Positions 1 through 7,741 of a stretch of DNA of 19,366 nucleotides are shown in pieces. Position numbers and translations under genes: made by a program. The number at the start of each line of letters is the position of its first letter. The stretch's first letter is position 1. Under the pieces are notes generated by a model that was given only the letters and a program-made list of their open reading frames with translations, was not told the origin of the DNA and searched no databases. The DNA is from JBMNKL01 sp050261495 (GTDB lineage: Bacteria; Bacillota; Clostridia; Acetivibrionales; DTU013): NCBI GenBank assembly GCA_050261495.1, contig JBLNDI010000043.1:1-19366 (forward strand), in the 5' to 3' direction.

Positions 1-66
1 CACAAGCCTATCCAAAATGTGTGCATGCTTTAATTTTTTTTGTGACATTGTAATTCTCCTATCCAT

Positions 67-115
67 GGTGACATTTTCTCACGATAATTGATAGGGTGAC
101 AATATCACACGATAA
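67..115. repeat. Two direct repeats, 28-bp period; possible insertion-sequence end
   Basis: Two 21-base units begin at 67 and 95. Both start GGTGACA and end CACGATAA, and they differ at only three positions. A partial third copy (GTGACATTG) lies at 42-50, so the spacing is about 26 to 28 bases. Short direct repeats carrying GTGACA at a regular interval resemble the multi-site transposase-binding ends of some IS21/IS481-like elements; that likeness is from memory. No transposase is visible, so if this is an element end, its body would lie left of the window or be lost. Confidence 0.35.
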
Positions 116-266
116 ACACAGGCATGTTTTATTGTGGTTGTATAATGGACGAATTAGTTATATAATATTAGTAAATTACCTGATATTGCATGTATTATCC
201 TGCAAAATTTGGTTTTGCTGCTGATAGCCCGGGTTTGGAATTACTTTATATTTGGGGGAATCATTC

Positions 267-1454
267 ATGTTTTTGTTATACATATCTGTTGCGATCGGGG
301 CTCTTTTTGTATTATTCTGGTGTGCGCAGCTTATCTTTTTCAAGCTTCACTTGAACTGGACAAACCGCATCATACAATCCGGCGAGGAGGATGAATCGGT
401 CGGCGTCAGTATCATTCATCCCATAAAAGACCTGGACTTCGAGCTGGAAAAGAATCTCGAATCATGGTTCAGTCAAAATTACAGGGGACCGGTGGAGCAT
501 ATATTCAGCTTCCAAACTCCCGTCGATCCTGCCATACCAGTAGTAAAATCCTTCATAGAAAGGTATCCGTCCGTTGACTGTCGGATTATTGTTAACCCGG
601 TTATACCGGGATTGAACGGGAAAAGTTCAAATATGGTTCACGGCATGAGAATCGCGAAATATGAAATAGTACTGTTTGGAGACAGCGATATCAGGATTAA
701 ACAGGATTTTATCGTCAAAATGGTCAGACCCCTCAAAAACAGGAGAGTCGGAATGACGACCTGCGGCCAGGTAAATATCGGCGGGAAGGATTTCTGGACC
801 AGGTTTTTCACGTTTACTCAAAACAGTGAAACCGATTTTATCTGGGCATTCCTGACAAAGCTCGGAATTGACGTCGGGGCTACGGGAGCGGCTTTTGCGA
901 TGAGAAAGCGGCTGCTGGAGGATATCGGCGGTCTTGAAGCCTTCGGCGATTCTCTTCTCGAAGATTTGCACCTTGGCAACACGCTTTATAAAATGGGATA
1001 TAAGCTTGTGCTGGGGCCTTTTCTTGAATGCCATATTCAAAAGGCTGCCAGGGAGAAGTCTTTTGATTATGCAAAGCGCATAGCGATCGGAATAAGGGCG
1101 CATATAGCAGTGGAGCTTCCTGCGTTTATATTGATGATGTTCTGGTATTGGATCATATTTATTCTGGGACTCATCTTTTCCGATCCTTATGTGATTTACC
1201 TTTCATTTATATTTATGTCTTTGAGAATTGTCCATGGAATAATAATGAGATTACTGACCAAAAATGGGTTCGTGCTTACCGATATAGTCACTCCGTTGTT
1301 CTTCGACTTGTTTGCCACGTTCTTCCTGCTGTTTGCAATCAGGAATTCATCCGTAACGTGGCGGGGCATAAAGTATGAAGTGAAAAAGGGCGGATACATC
1401 GAAGATATGATATACCTGGCCGACGAGATGGAGGAAGAGGAACTGGAAGTATAA
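267..1454 (+). CDS. Membrane glycosyltransferase, family 2 / ceramide-glucosyltransferase-like
   Basis: Likely 395-residue membrane-bound glycosyltransferase resembling the GT21 / HpnI group, which transfers sugar from a nucleotide sugar to a lipid at the cytoplasmic face. Residues about 1-26 form a hydrophobic anchor. The GT-A core follows, with GLNGKSSN at 116-123, the DxD metal motif D139-S-D141 after a strand, and an acidic pair E232-D233 before LHLG. The usual QxxRW motif is not clear; a QKAAR stretch at 258-262 and a YAKR at 268-271 lie where it is expected. Several hydrophobic segments follow residue 285. The ATG at 267 is chosen because GGGGGA sits 7 bases upstream; an in-frame TTG at 252 has no such site. 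Acceptor lipid unknown. The gene stands alone and faces a convergent gene. Confidence 0.8.
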   Translation: MFLLYISVAIGALFVLFWCAQLIFFKLHLNWTNRIIQSGEEDESVGVSIIHPIKDLDFELEKNLESWFSQNYRGPVEHIFSFQTPVDPAIPVVKSFIERYPSVDCRIIVNPVIPGLNGKSSNMVHGMRIAKYEIVLFGDSDIRIKQDFIVKMVRPLKNRRVGMTTCGQVNIGGKDFWTRFFTFTQNSETDFIWAFLTKLGIDVGATGAAFAMRKRLLEDIGGLEAFGDSLLEDLHLGNTLYKMGYKLVLGPFLECHIQKAAREKSFDYAKRIAIGIRAHIAVELPAFILMMFWYWIIFILGLIFSDPYVIYLSFIFMSLRIVHGIIMRLLTKNGFVLTDIVTPLFFDLFATFFLLFAIRNSSVTWRGIKYEVKKGGYIEDMIYLADEMEEEELEV

Positions 1455-1459
1455 TTCCC

Positions 1460-1571
1460 GGCATACTGTGCGGCACATGCCATGAGACACATGCCGGGTG
1501 ACACATGCCGTGTGCTACGTACTATGTGATACGTACCGTGTGACATGTACCGTGTAATATATACCGTGTGG
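1460..1571. repeat. 14-bp tandem repeat, eight diverged units
   Basis: From 1474 the sequence divides exactly into seven 14-base units starting at 1474, 1488, 1502, 1516, 1530, 1544 and 1558. An eighth, weaker unit lies at 1460-1473. The consensus is about YACRTACCGTGTGA, and the units drift from CACATGCC-type on the left to TACGTACC-type on the right. It sits just after the glycosyltransferase stop and before the convergent terminator, and it has no coding frame of note. There are no spacers, so this is not CRISPR. Confidence 0.8.
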
Positions 1572-1577
1572 CGTAAA

Positions 1578-1605
1578 AAAGGAACTCTGGTATCAGAGTT
1601 CCTTT
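1578..1605. terminator. Bidirectional rho-independent terminator between convergent genes
   Basis: A perfect 12-bp stem, AAAGGAACTCTG (1578-1589) with CAGAGTTCCTTT (1594-1605), closes on a GTAT loop. On the minus strand the stem is followed by a run of T (complement of the A run at 1575-1580), which makes it a classic terminator for the acetyltransferase gene. On the plus strand the T run is only three bases. The stop codon of the minus-strand gene lies in the loop and stem. Confidence 0.85.
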
Positions 1606-2720
1606 CTGTATATTCTGTAGGTTTTATAGTGGACGCCGCCTGCACTTTCCACGTCTGCCCTCATGCGGGTGTTTGTTTCCCCGATGGTTGAGGCTTCTCC
1701 CCATGTATAGCCCATGGACAGGCCATTTTTGAAAATGGTGTGGTAAATGGCAAAAGATACGCCTTTACTCCTGAATTCGGGTACCACGAACATTACAAAA
1801 ATGCGGAGACAGTCTATTTTCCGCTTGTACTTTAAATATTTCAGCGCACCTACGGGTGTTATCTTTCCGTTCAGATGCATCAATACCTGGTTGTAATCCG
1901 GCAGTGATATAGCAAAGCCAATGGCCTCATCTCCATGGCGCGCAATTGGTATGAGCTCCGGAATAGCATACGGCATGAGCCTTTTAGCCGTCTCGCGCAC
2001 TTCCTCGAGCGACGGGGGCACCAGGTCGGGCCATTCTTCCGGCATTGCCTTGTTCATTACATGACAGATGTCCTTTATATCCTCATCCAGTTTGTCCATG
2101 TTCAGCGTATCCACCCTGAAATTATAGCGCTTTTGAGCATATTCTATGACTTTTGTGGGGTCTTTTTCGAACATGGTGTTTTTATCCAAATGATAGGCAA
2201 ACACGTCGTAATCCTTGTCAAAACCGAATTTCTCGATAAAATCGACATAATACCGCGGGTTGTATGAATTCATAAGTACTGGAGGCCTGTCGAAGCCATT
2301 CACAAGGAGGCCCTTGTTTTCGTCCCCGTCGGTACCTGTCACGGAACAGGGACCGGTCATGAAATCCGCCCCGTTGCTTTTTGCCCAATCAACCGCGGCG
2401 TTTAGCAGCGCTTCGGCTGTTTCGTAATCGTTAATACATTCAAACATGGAAAAGAAAGCCATGTTAATGTTTTTCTTCTTATTCAAATTTGTGTCTATTC
2501 CGGCATAAATCCTGCCGACGGGTTTTCCGTCCCTGACCGCCAGGAACATCTCGTTGATAATCTTTTTAAGCACGGGATTCTTGTCCGGATTGAGCGACGC
2601 TTTTATATCGCTGATAAGGGGAGGCACCCAGCAGTTATCATCCTTGTATATTTTCCACGGCAGCTTTATGAATTGCCTTAAATCAGACTTCGTAACCACT
2701 TTTTTGATTTCAGGTTTCAT
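1593..2720 (-). CDS. GNAT-like N-acetyltransferase, YghO type
   Basis: Protein of 375 residues in the widespread 370-380 residue family annotated as N-acetyltransferase (E. coli YghO-like). Its N-terminal signature is visible: a FIKLPWKIYKDDNCWVPPL stretch at 17-35, then SLNPDKNP at 42-49 and a VGRIYAGID strand. The C-terminal part has the GNAT-like VVPEFRSKGVSFAIY acetyl-CoA loop region. The substrate is unknown. Two adjacent ATG codons (2723 and 2720) follow AGGGGG; the second gives the better spacing of 7 bases and starts MKPEIKK, while a GTG at 2753 lacks a ribosome site. The gene is monocistronic, has a candidate promoter at 2760-2788, and ends inside its own terminator stem-loop. Confidence 0.8.
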   Translation of the reverse strand: MKPEIKKVVTKSDLRQFIKLPWKIYKDDNCWVPPLISDIKASLNPDKNPVLKKIINEMFLAVRDGKPVGRIYAGIDTNLNKKKNINMAFFSMFECINDYETAEALLNAAVDWAKSNGADFMTGPCSVTGTDGDENKGLLVNGFDRPPVLMNSYNPRYYVDFIEKFGFDKDYDVFAYHLDKNTMFEKDPTKVIEYAQKRYNFRVDTLNMDKLDEDIKDICHVMNKAMPEEWPDLVPPSLEEVRETAKRLMPYAIPELIPIARHGDEAIGFAISLPDYNQVLMHLNGKITPVGALKYLKYKRKIDCLRIFVMFVVPEFRSKGVSFAIYHTIFKNGLSMGYTWGEASTIGETNTRMRADVESAGGVHYKTYRIYRKEL

Positions 2721-2759
2721 CATTTTACCCCCTGCTTGGCGAATTGATGCCACAACACC

Positions 2760-2788
2760 ATTATAGCATCACGGAATACATGCTGCAA
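2760..2788 (-). promoter_or_regulatory. Candidate sigma-A promoter of the acetyltransferase gene
   Basis: Read on the minus strand: TTGCAG (2788-2783), a 17-base spacer and a perfect TATAAT (2765-2760). The -35 box matches consensus at three of six bases. The predicted transcript would start near 2753, which fits a start codon at 2720 and argues against the GTG at 2753. Confidence 0.45.
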
Positions 2789-2817
2789 TGAAAACAGGTG
2801 CGCCGTTCCAACTGATA

Positions 2818-2846
2818 TTGACTATAGTGCAAAAAACTGATATTTT
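2818..2846 (+). promoter_or_regulatory. Candidate sigma-A promoter upstream of the YerC-like gene
   Basis: TTGACT (2818-2823), a 17-base spacer and TATTTT (2841-2846), in an AT-rich gap about 90 bases before the gene. The -35 box matches at five of six bases and the -10 box at four of six. It could serve the whole rightward housekeeping block. Confidence 0.4.
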
Positions 2847-2933
2847 AAACATATAAACGATTTAATATTTTACAGTATTAAAGCGCAGGCTTTTTTAGCT
2901 AAGAAAAGCAATTTGTTCCCGGGAGTGAGCAAG

Positions 2934-3230
2934 GTGAACTCAAAAATAAAAGATCCGTTGATTGATCGATTATTTGAGGCGATATTGCTTTTAGAAAGCA
3001 CCGAAGAGTGCTATAATTTTTTCGAGGATATATGCACGGTTTCGGAAATCAAGGCGATGGCCCAGAGACTCGAAGTGGCGAAAATGCTGAAATCCGGGTG
3101 CACTTATACCGACATCGGCCGGAAAACCGGCGCCAGCACGGCCACAATCAGCAGGGTGAACAGGTGCCTAAATTACGGAGCCGATGGTTACAAAATGATG
3201 CTGGAGAAGTTGGAGAAGAAAGGGAGATAA
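2934..3230 (+). CDS. yerC: YerC/YecD-family TrpR-like DNA-binding protein
   Basis: Small protein of 98 residues that matches the YerC/YecD family, relatives of the trp repressor fold, over its whole length: KIKDPLIDRLFEAI at 4-17, EECYNFFEDICTVSEIKAMA at 24-43, and a helix-turn-helix at about 55-80 with GASTATISRVNRCLNYG. It should bind DNA in the cytoplasm; its targets are not established. The GTG at 2934 is chosen because GGGAG ends about 8 bases upstream and the family usually begins just before KIKDP. A TTG at 2913 would add seven residues. The next reading frame starts three bases after its stop and uses its 3' end as a ribosome site. Confidence 0.85.
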   Translation: MNSKIKDPLIDRLFEAILLLESTEECYNFFEDICTVSEIKAMAQRLEVAKMLKSGCTYTDIGRKTGASTATISRVNRCLNYGADGYKMMLEKLEKKGR

Positions 3231-3232
3231 TA

Positions 3233-3634
3233 TTGCTCAGGAGCCTTTTCATAGGAATTCTGATTCTATCGGCACTGACAGCAAAAGGCGCCGAAACCCA
3301 GGTTGCGGAAAATATAAACAACATGCCGTCAGACGCGCTGTACGGGTTTTCCGGTACTGTACCCGGACATGCGGAAAAAATTGCCATGATTGTTACAGAC
3401 GGCGCAAGGAAAGCCTTCTTCTCCTGTGATACCATTGATGGCAGGGCGGACGGGCTTTTATACGGTAAAACAATCAGGAGCGCTGTAATTGCATGGTTTG
3501 AGAATAATTGCCGCCGGGATTGCCAGCCGGGACGACAAGAGGAAGCCTTGCCGGAACAGGCATGCTTTTCCACGGATGAGGCGTTTTTTTGCGTATCCGG
3601 GTTATCGCCTCCATGTTTTTTTGACGGCGAATAA
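3233..3634 (+). CDS. Hypothetical small exported protein (doubtful)
   Basis: An open frame of 133 residues that I do not recognise. It would start at TTG 3233, six bases after AGGGAG (3221-3226) inside the end of the upstream gene, so the two would be translationally coupled. The N-terminus MLRSLFIGILILSALTAKG looks like a signal peptide with possible cleavage after AKG. Residues up to about 85 have codon use like the neighbours. The last 50 residues are rich in cysteine and arginine (ENNCRRDCQPGRQ) and look unlike an exported protein. A second frame is open from 3489 to 3675, so a frameshift or decay near 3480 is possible. It may be a real gene, a broken one, or chance. Confidence 0.4.
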   Translation: MLRSLFIGILILSALTAKGAETQVAENINNMPSDALYGFSGTVPGHAEKIAMIVTDGARKAFFSCDTIDGRADGLLYGKTIRSAVIAWFENNCRRDCQPGRQEEALPEQACFSTDEAFFCVSGLSPPCFFDGE

Positions 3635-3669
3635 TACTATTACTTTACCAGTATTTAATGGAGGCGTTT

Positions 3670-6408
3670 ATGTTTAAAAACTTTATTGAAAAAATAGTTG
3701 GCTCCTACAGCGAAAGGGAGCTTAAAAGAATCAACCCCATTGTTGATGAGATAGAAGCCCTGGAACCGAAAATGAAATCACTGACGGATGCGGAGCTTAG
3801 GGCGAAAACGTTTGAATTCAAAAAAAGGCTGGCCGAGGGGGAAACGTTGGACGATTTGCTGCCCGAGGCTTTTGCCGTTGTCAGGGAGGCATCGGTCAGG
3901 GTACTCGGGATGAGGCACTTCAGGGTGCAGCTGATCGGCGGCATTGTCCTGCACCAGGGACGGATAGCCGAGATGAAAACAGGCGAGGGAAAAACTCTTG
4001 TGGCGACGCTGCCCGTATACCTGAATGCACTTGCGGGAAAGGGAGTCCATGTTGTAACCGTCAATGATTACCTGGCCAAGCGTGACAGCGAATGGATGGG
4101 AAAGATTTATAATTTCCTGGGCTTGAGCGTAGGGCTGATAATACACGGGCTGGACAGCGAAACCAGGCGGAAGGCTTACAACAGCGATATCACTTATGGC
4201 ACGAACAACGAGTTCGGTTTTGACTATCTCAGGGACAACATGGTTATTTACAAAAACGACATGGTGCAGCGCGAACTGCACTATGCCATTGTCGATGAAG
4301 TAGACAGCATACTGATAGATGAAGCAAGGACGCCCTTAATTATATCGGGCGCGAGCGATAAATCGACCGACCTTTACAAAAGGGCGGATATGTTTGTATC
4401 CAGGCTTAAAGCCAAGGTTTATGCCGAAACGGACGACAAGCAGGAAAATGATGATATTGACGCGGATTATATAGTCGATGAAAAGGCTCACACGGCAACG
4501 CTGACGGAAAAAGGCGTAGCGAAAGCGGAACAGTTCTTCGGGATCGAAAATCTTTCCGATCCTGATAATATGACTATTTCGCATCACATCAACCAGGCAT
4601 TGAAGGCTTACGGGCTGATGAAAAGGGATCGCGAATACGTCGTCAAGGACGGGGAAGTCATAATCGTCGATGAATTCACGGGCAGGTTGATGTACGGAAG
4701 AAGATACAGCGACGGGCTGCACCAGGCAATCGAGGCAAAGGAAAACGTGAAAGTCGAGAGGGAAAGCAAGACACTCGCTACAATCACGTTCCAGAATTAT
4801 TTCAGGATGTACGGTAAACTTGCCGGCATGACGGGCACAGCGCTGACGGAAGAGCAGGAATTTAGGACGATATACAAGCTTGACGTTATTGAAATACCTA
4901 CCAACATGCCTATGATAAGGGTGGATCATCCCGATTGTGTTTATAAGACTGAAGCCGCCAAGTTCAACGCTGTTGTGAATGAAATAACGGAATTGCACAA
5001 GAAAGGCCAGCCCGTGCTTATAGGCACTATTTCCATTGAAAAGTCGGAATTGCTGAGCAGCATGCTTAAGAAGAGAGGCATTCCGCACCAGGTGCTAAAT
5101 GCCAAGTACCATGAAAAAGAAGCGGAAATAATCGCACAGGCCGGCAAGCTTGGCGCGGTTACGATAGCCACCAATATGGCAGGCCGTGGAACGGATATAG
5201 TCCTTGGCGGCAATGCCGAGTTCATGGCAAAGCAGGAACTGAGAAAACAGGGTTACCCCGAGGAATTGATCAATGAATCGAATAGTTTTAACGATACGAC
5301 AGATGAAAACATTTTAAAAGCAAGGGCAGAGTTTAAAAAGCTTTATGAAGAGTTTAAAAAACAAACGGTTGCCGAAAGGGAAAAAGTGATTGAACTGGGA
5401 GGCCTTCATATCATAGGCACAGAGAGGCATGAATCGAGGCGGATCGACAACCAGTTGAGAGGCCGCTCGGGCCGGCAGGGCGACCCTGGTTCTTCCCGTT
5501 TCTATATATCGCTGGAGGATGACCTAATGAGGCTTTTCGGCTCCGAAAGGTTGATGGCGATTGTCAACACGCTGGGACTGGAAGATGACCAGCCGATTGA
5601 GCACAAGATGCTTTCCAGCGCTATCGAAAACGCCCAGAGAAGGGTGGAAGGCAAGAACTTTGACATAAGGAAGCATGTCTTGCAGTACGACGATGTTATG
5701 AACAAGCAGAGGGAGGTTATCTACGGGCAGCGCAGGAAGGTCCTGGATGGGGAGAACCTCAAGGAATCGTTCGAAAAAATGCTGGAAAACACGGTGGATC
5801 ACTTGATAGCGGTCTATTGCGGCGAACACCAGCATCCTGACCTTTGGGACTGGGATGGCCTCAGGAAGCAGGCGGAAAGCATATTTATGCCCAAGGGAGC
5901 TTTATATGTTTCGCGCGAGGAAATGGAGGAACTCACCAGGGAAGATTTGCGTGAAAAGATGCTCAATGCGGCATTGCAGGCGTACGAGGCAAAAGAGGCC
6001 GAGCATGGTTCCGAGCTTATGAGGGAACTCGAAAGGATTGTCTTGCTCCGGGTTGTCGATGAAAAATGGATGGACCATATAGACGCGATGGACCAGCTGC
6101 GGCGCGGCATAGGCTTGAGGGCGTACGGGCAGCGCGATCCCGTGGTGGAATATAAATTTGAAGGATATGAGATGTTCGAGGAAATGATAAGGAACATCCA
6201 GCAGGATGCCGTTAAAATGCTGCTTCACCTGCGCGTCAGCCGCGAGCAGGGAGTCCCTAAAAGGGAAAAGGTGGCGGAACCTGTAACTGCAACCCATGGC
6301 GGCGGACCGCAGAAACCGGTGGCGCGCAGCAGCGGCAAGGTTGGAAGGAACGACCCGTGCCCCTGCGGCAGCGGGAAGAAGTACAAGAAATGCTGCGGAG
6401 CGGCTTGA
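3670..6408 (+). CDS. secA: Preprotein translocase ATPase SecA
   Basis: Motor ATPase that drives unfolded preproteins through SecYEG at the membrane. It is 912 residues, a normal bacterial length. The N-terminal nucleotide-binding domain has Walker A MKTGEGKT at 102-109 and the DEAD-type box VDEVD at 208-212, followed by DEARTPLIISG. The second ATPase fold carries TNMAGRGTDI and the RGRSGRQGD motif. The helical scaffold and wing region follow, and a zinc-binding SEC-C tail, PCPCGSGKKYKKCCG, has cysteines 897, 899, 908 and 909, as used for SecB or ribosome contact. ATG 3670 is preferred over ATG 3658 because GGAGG at 3660-3664 lies 5 bases before it. No defect seen. Confidence 0.98.
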   Translation: MFKNFIEKIVGSYSERELKRINPIVDEIEALEPKMKSLTDAELRAKTFEFKKRLAEGETLDDLLPEAFAVVREASVRVLGMRHFRVQLIGGIVLHQGRIAEMKTGEGKTLVATLPVYLNALAGKGVHVVTVNDYLAKRDSEWMGKIYNFLGLSVGLIIHGLDSETRRKAYNSDITYGTNNEFGFDYLRDNMVIYKNDMVQRELHYAIVDEVDSILIDEARTPLIISGASDKSTDLYKRADMFVSRLKAKVYAETDDKQENDDIDADYIVDEKAHTATLTEKGVAKAEQFFGIENLSDPDNMTISHHINQALKAYGLMKRDREYVVKDGEVIIVDEFTGRLMYGRRYSDGLHQAIEAKENVKVERESKTLATITFQNYFRMYGKLAGMTGTALTEEQEFRTIYKLDVIEIPTNMPMIRVDHPDCVYKTEAAKFNAVVNEITELHKKGQPVLIGTISIEKSELLSSMLKKRGIPHQVLNAKYHEKEAEIIAQAGKLGAVTIATNMAGRGTDIVLGGNAEFMAKQELRKQGYPEELINESNSFNDTTDENILKARAEFKKLYEEFKKQTVAEREKVIELGGLHIIGTERHESRRIDNQLRGRSGRQGDPGSSRFYISLEDDLMRLFGSERLMAIVNTLGLEDDQPIEHKMLSSAIENAQRRVEGKNFDIRKHVLQYDDVMNKQREVIYGQRRKVLDGENLKESFEKMLENTVDHLIAVYCGEHQHPDLWDWDGLRKQAESIFMPKGALYVSREEMEELTREDLREKMLNAALQAYEAKEAEHGSELMRELERIVLLRVVDEKWMDHIDAMDQLRRGIGLRAYGQRDPVVEYKFEGYEMFEEMIRNIQQDAVKMLLHLRVSREQGVPKREKVAEPVTATHGGGPQKPVARSSGKVGRNDPCPCGSGKKYKKCCGAA

Positions 6409-6444
6409 TCCGCTTGAGTCTATTTTGCAAAGGACGAAAAACAA

Positions 6445-7722
6445 ATGAACTATGACGAAGCACTTGAATATATACATGGAACCCTGAAGTTCGGCAGCAA
6501 GCTGGGACTGCATAATATAGGCGTGCTGCTGGGGCTGATGGGGGAACCGCATAAAAAACTAAAATATGTCCATGTAGCCGGAACAAACGGCAAGGGATCG
6601 ACGTCTGCATTTATAAGCAGCATACTCACGGAAGCCGGCTACAGGACAGGACTGTTTACATCTCCTTTTATCCAGCGTTTTACCGAAAGAATACGCATAG
6701 GCAATGAGGAAATAAGTCCTGCGGAACTGGCCGAAATAACAGCTTTTGTGAAGAGTTGCGTTGACAGGATGCTTGCCATGGGCGAAAGCCATCCAACCGA
6801 GTTTGAAATCGTTACGGCTATAGGGTTTGAATATTTTTACCGGAAAAAATGCGATATTGTTGTGCTGGAAGTAGGCTTGGGAGGAAGGTTTGATTCAACA
6901 AACATAATTGATACGCCCGAGGTGGCCGTCATTGCCACTATCAATTACGACCACACCGACAGGCTGGGCGGAACGCTTCCTGAGATAGCTTTTGAAAAAG
7001 CCGGGATAATAAAGCCCGGAGGGAATGTCGTCATATACGGCCAGGACAAGGAAGTGGAGAAGGTCTTTGAAAACGCATGCGCCGAAAGGGGTGCGAAACT
7101 TACCCGGACTGATTTTTCCGGCATAGTCATCCATGACTTTGGCATCGACGGTCAGACCTTCAGCTTCGAACAGTATGACAGGCTTAAAATAAGGCTTTTG
7201 GGAAGGCACCAGACCCGGAATGCGGCTTTGGCCGTGAAAGCCGTGGAAACACTAAGGGAAAAGGGCTTTAACATTTCGGACGAGGCGCTGGGAAAGGGAC
7301 TGGAAAAGGCAAGGTGGCCAGGCAGGCTGGAGGTTTTGTCAAAGGATCCCGTGGTACTGATTGACGGGGCACATAACGCTGAAGGAGCGGCTGTGCTGAA
7401 AAACGCTATTGATGAGTATTTCCCGGGAAGGCCTGTTACATTCATTATGGGTGTGTTAAAGGACAAGCCTTACCTGGAGATGATAAAAACGGTCCTGCCC
7501 GGCTGCAAAAGGGTGTTCACCGTAACCGCGAGAAGCCCGAAAGCTTTACCGGCGGACATTTTGGCGAAAGCTGCCGCCGACTATTGTAAAAATGTACAGA
7601 TTAGTGATACAATTGAAAGTGCTGTAAGAATAAGTATGGAAACAGCTGAAACCGACGAGGTAATTTGCGCTTTCGGATCGCTGTATTATATCGGTATTGT
7701 CAGGGAGATGTTCGGGCAATAA
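6445..7722 (+). CDS. folC: Bifunctional folylpolyglutamate / dihydrofolate synthase
   Basis: ATP-dependent cytoplasmic ligase that adds glutamate to folates, and in many bacteria also makes dihydrofolate from dihydropteroate. It is 425 residues, typical of FolC. The Mur-ligase-type P-loop HVAGTNGKGST lies at 43-53, followed by the family signature TGLFTSPFIQRFTERI. LEVGLGGRFDSTN and the central TINYDHTDRLG carry the conserved metal and ATP contacts; the C-terminal Mur-ligase domain begins near GRHQTRNA and includes VLIDGAHNAEG. The start is ATG 6445 with a weak AAAGGA about 10 bases upstream. It lies 36 bases after secA and 19 before the next gene, in the same rightward run. Confidence 0.95.
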   Translation: MNYDEALEYIHGTLKFGSKLGLHNIGVLLGLMGEPHKKLKYVHVAGTNGKGSTSAFISSILTEAGYRTGLFTSPFIQRFTERIRIGNEEISPAELAEITAFVKSCVDRMLAMGESHPTEFEIVTAIGFEYFYRKKCDIVVLEVGLGGRFDSTNIIDTPEVAVIATINYDHTDRLGGTLPEIAFEKAGIIKPGGNVVIYGQDKEVEKVFENACAERGAKLTRTDFSGIVIHDFGIDGQTFSFEQYDRLKIRLLGRHQTRNAALAVKAVETLREKGFNISDEALGKGLEKARWPGRLEVLSKDPVVLIDGAHNAEGAAVLKNAIDEYFPGRPVTFIMGVLKDKPYLEMIKTVLPGCKRVFTVTARSPKALPADILAKAAADYCKNVQISDTIESAVRISMETAETDEVICAFGSLYYIGIVREMFGQ

Positions 7723-7741
7723 ACCGGGGGGTGAGGTTTTA

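Noticed and set aside
133..166. TATAAT boxes at 141 and 161 as a promoter for the glycosyltransferase
   Set aside because: Neither has a convincing -35 box at 16-18 bases; TTGTAT at 138 matches only three bases. The region is AT-rich, so such boxes are expected by chance.
627..1103. 158-codon minus-strand frame inside the glycosyltransferase gene
   Set aside because: Antisense shadow of a gene with clear family motifs; no ribosome site and no recognisable domain.
1460..1571. Possible CRISPR array
   Set aside because: The 14-bp units abut with no spacers and no cas gene is nearby.
3148..3573. 141-codon minus-strand frame opposite the doubtful exported protein
   Set aside because: It overlaps the end of the YerC-like gene and has no visible motif. 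The plus-strand frame has a ribosome site and a signal-peptide-like start, so it is the better call.
6391..6444. Terminator between secA and folC
   Set aside because: Only short GCGG/CCGC pairing is possible near the secA stop, with no T run. The two genes are more likely co-transcribed.
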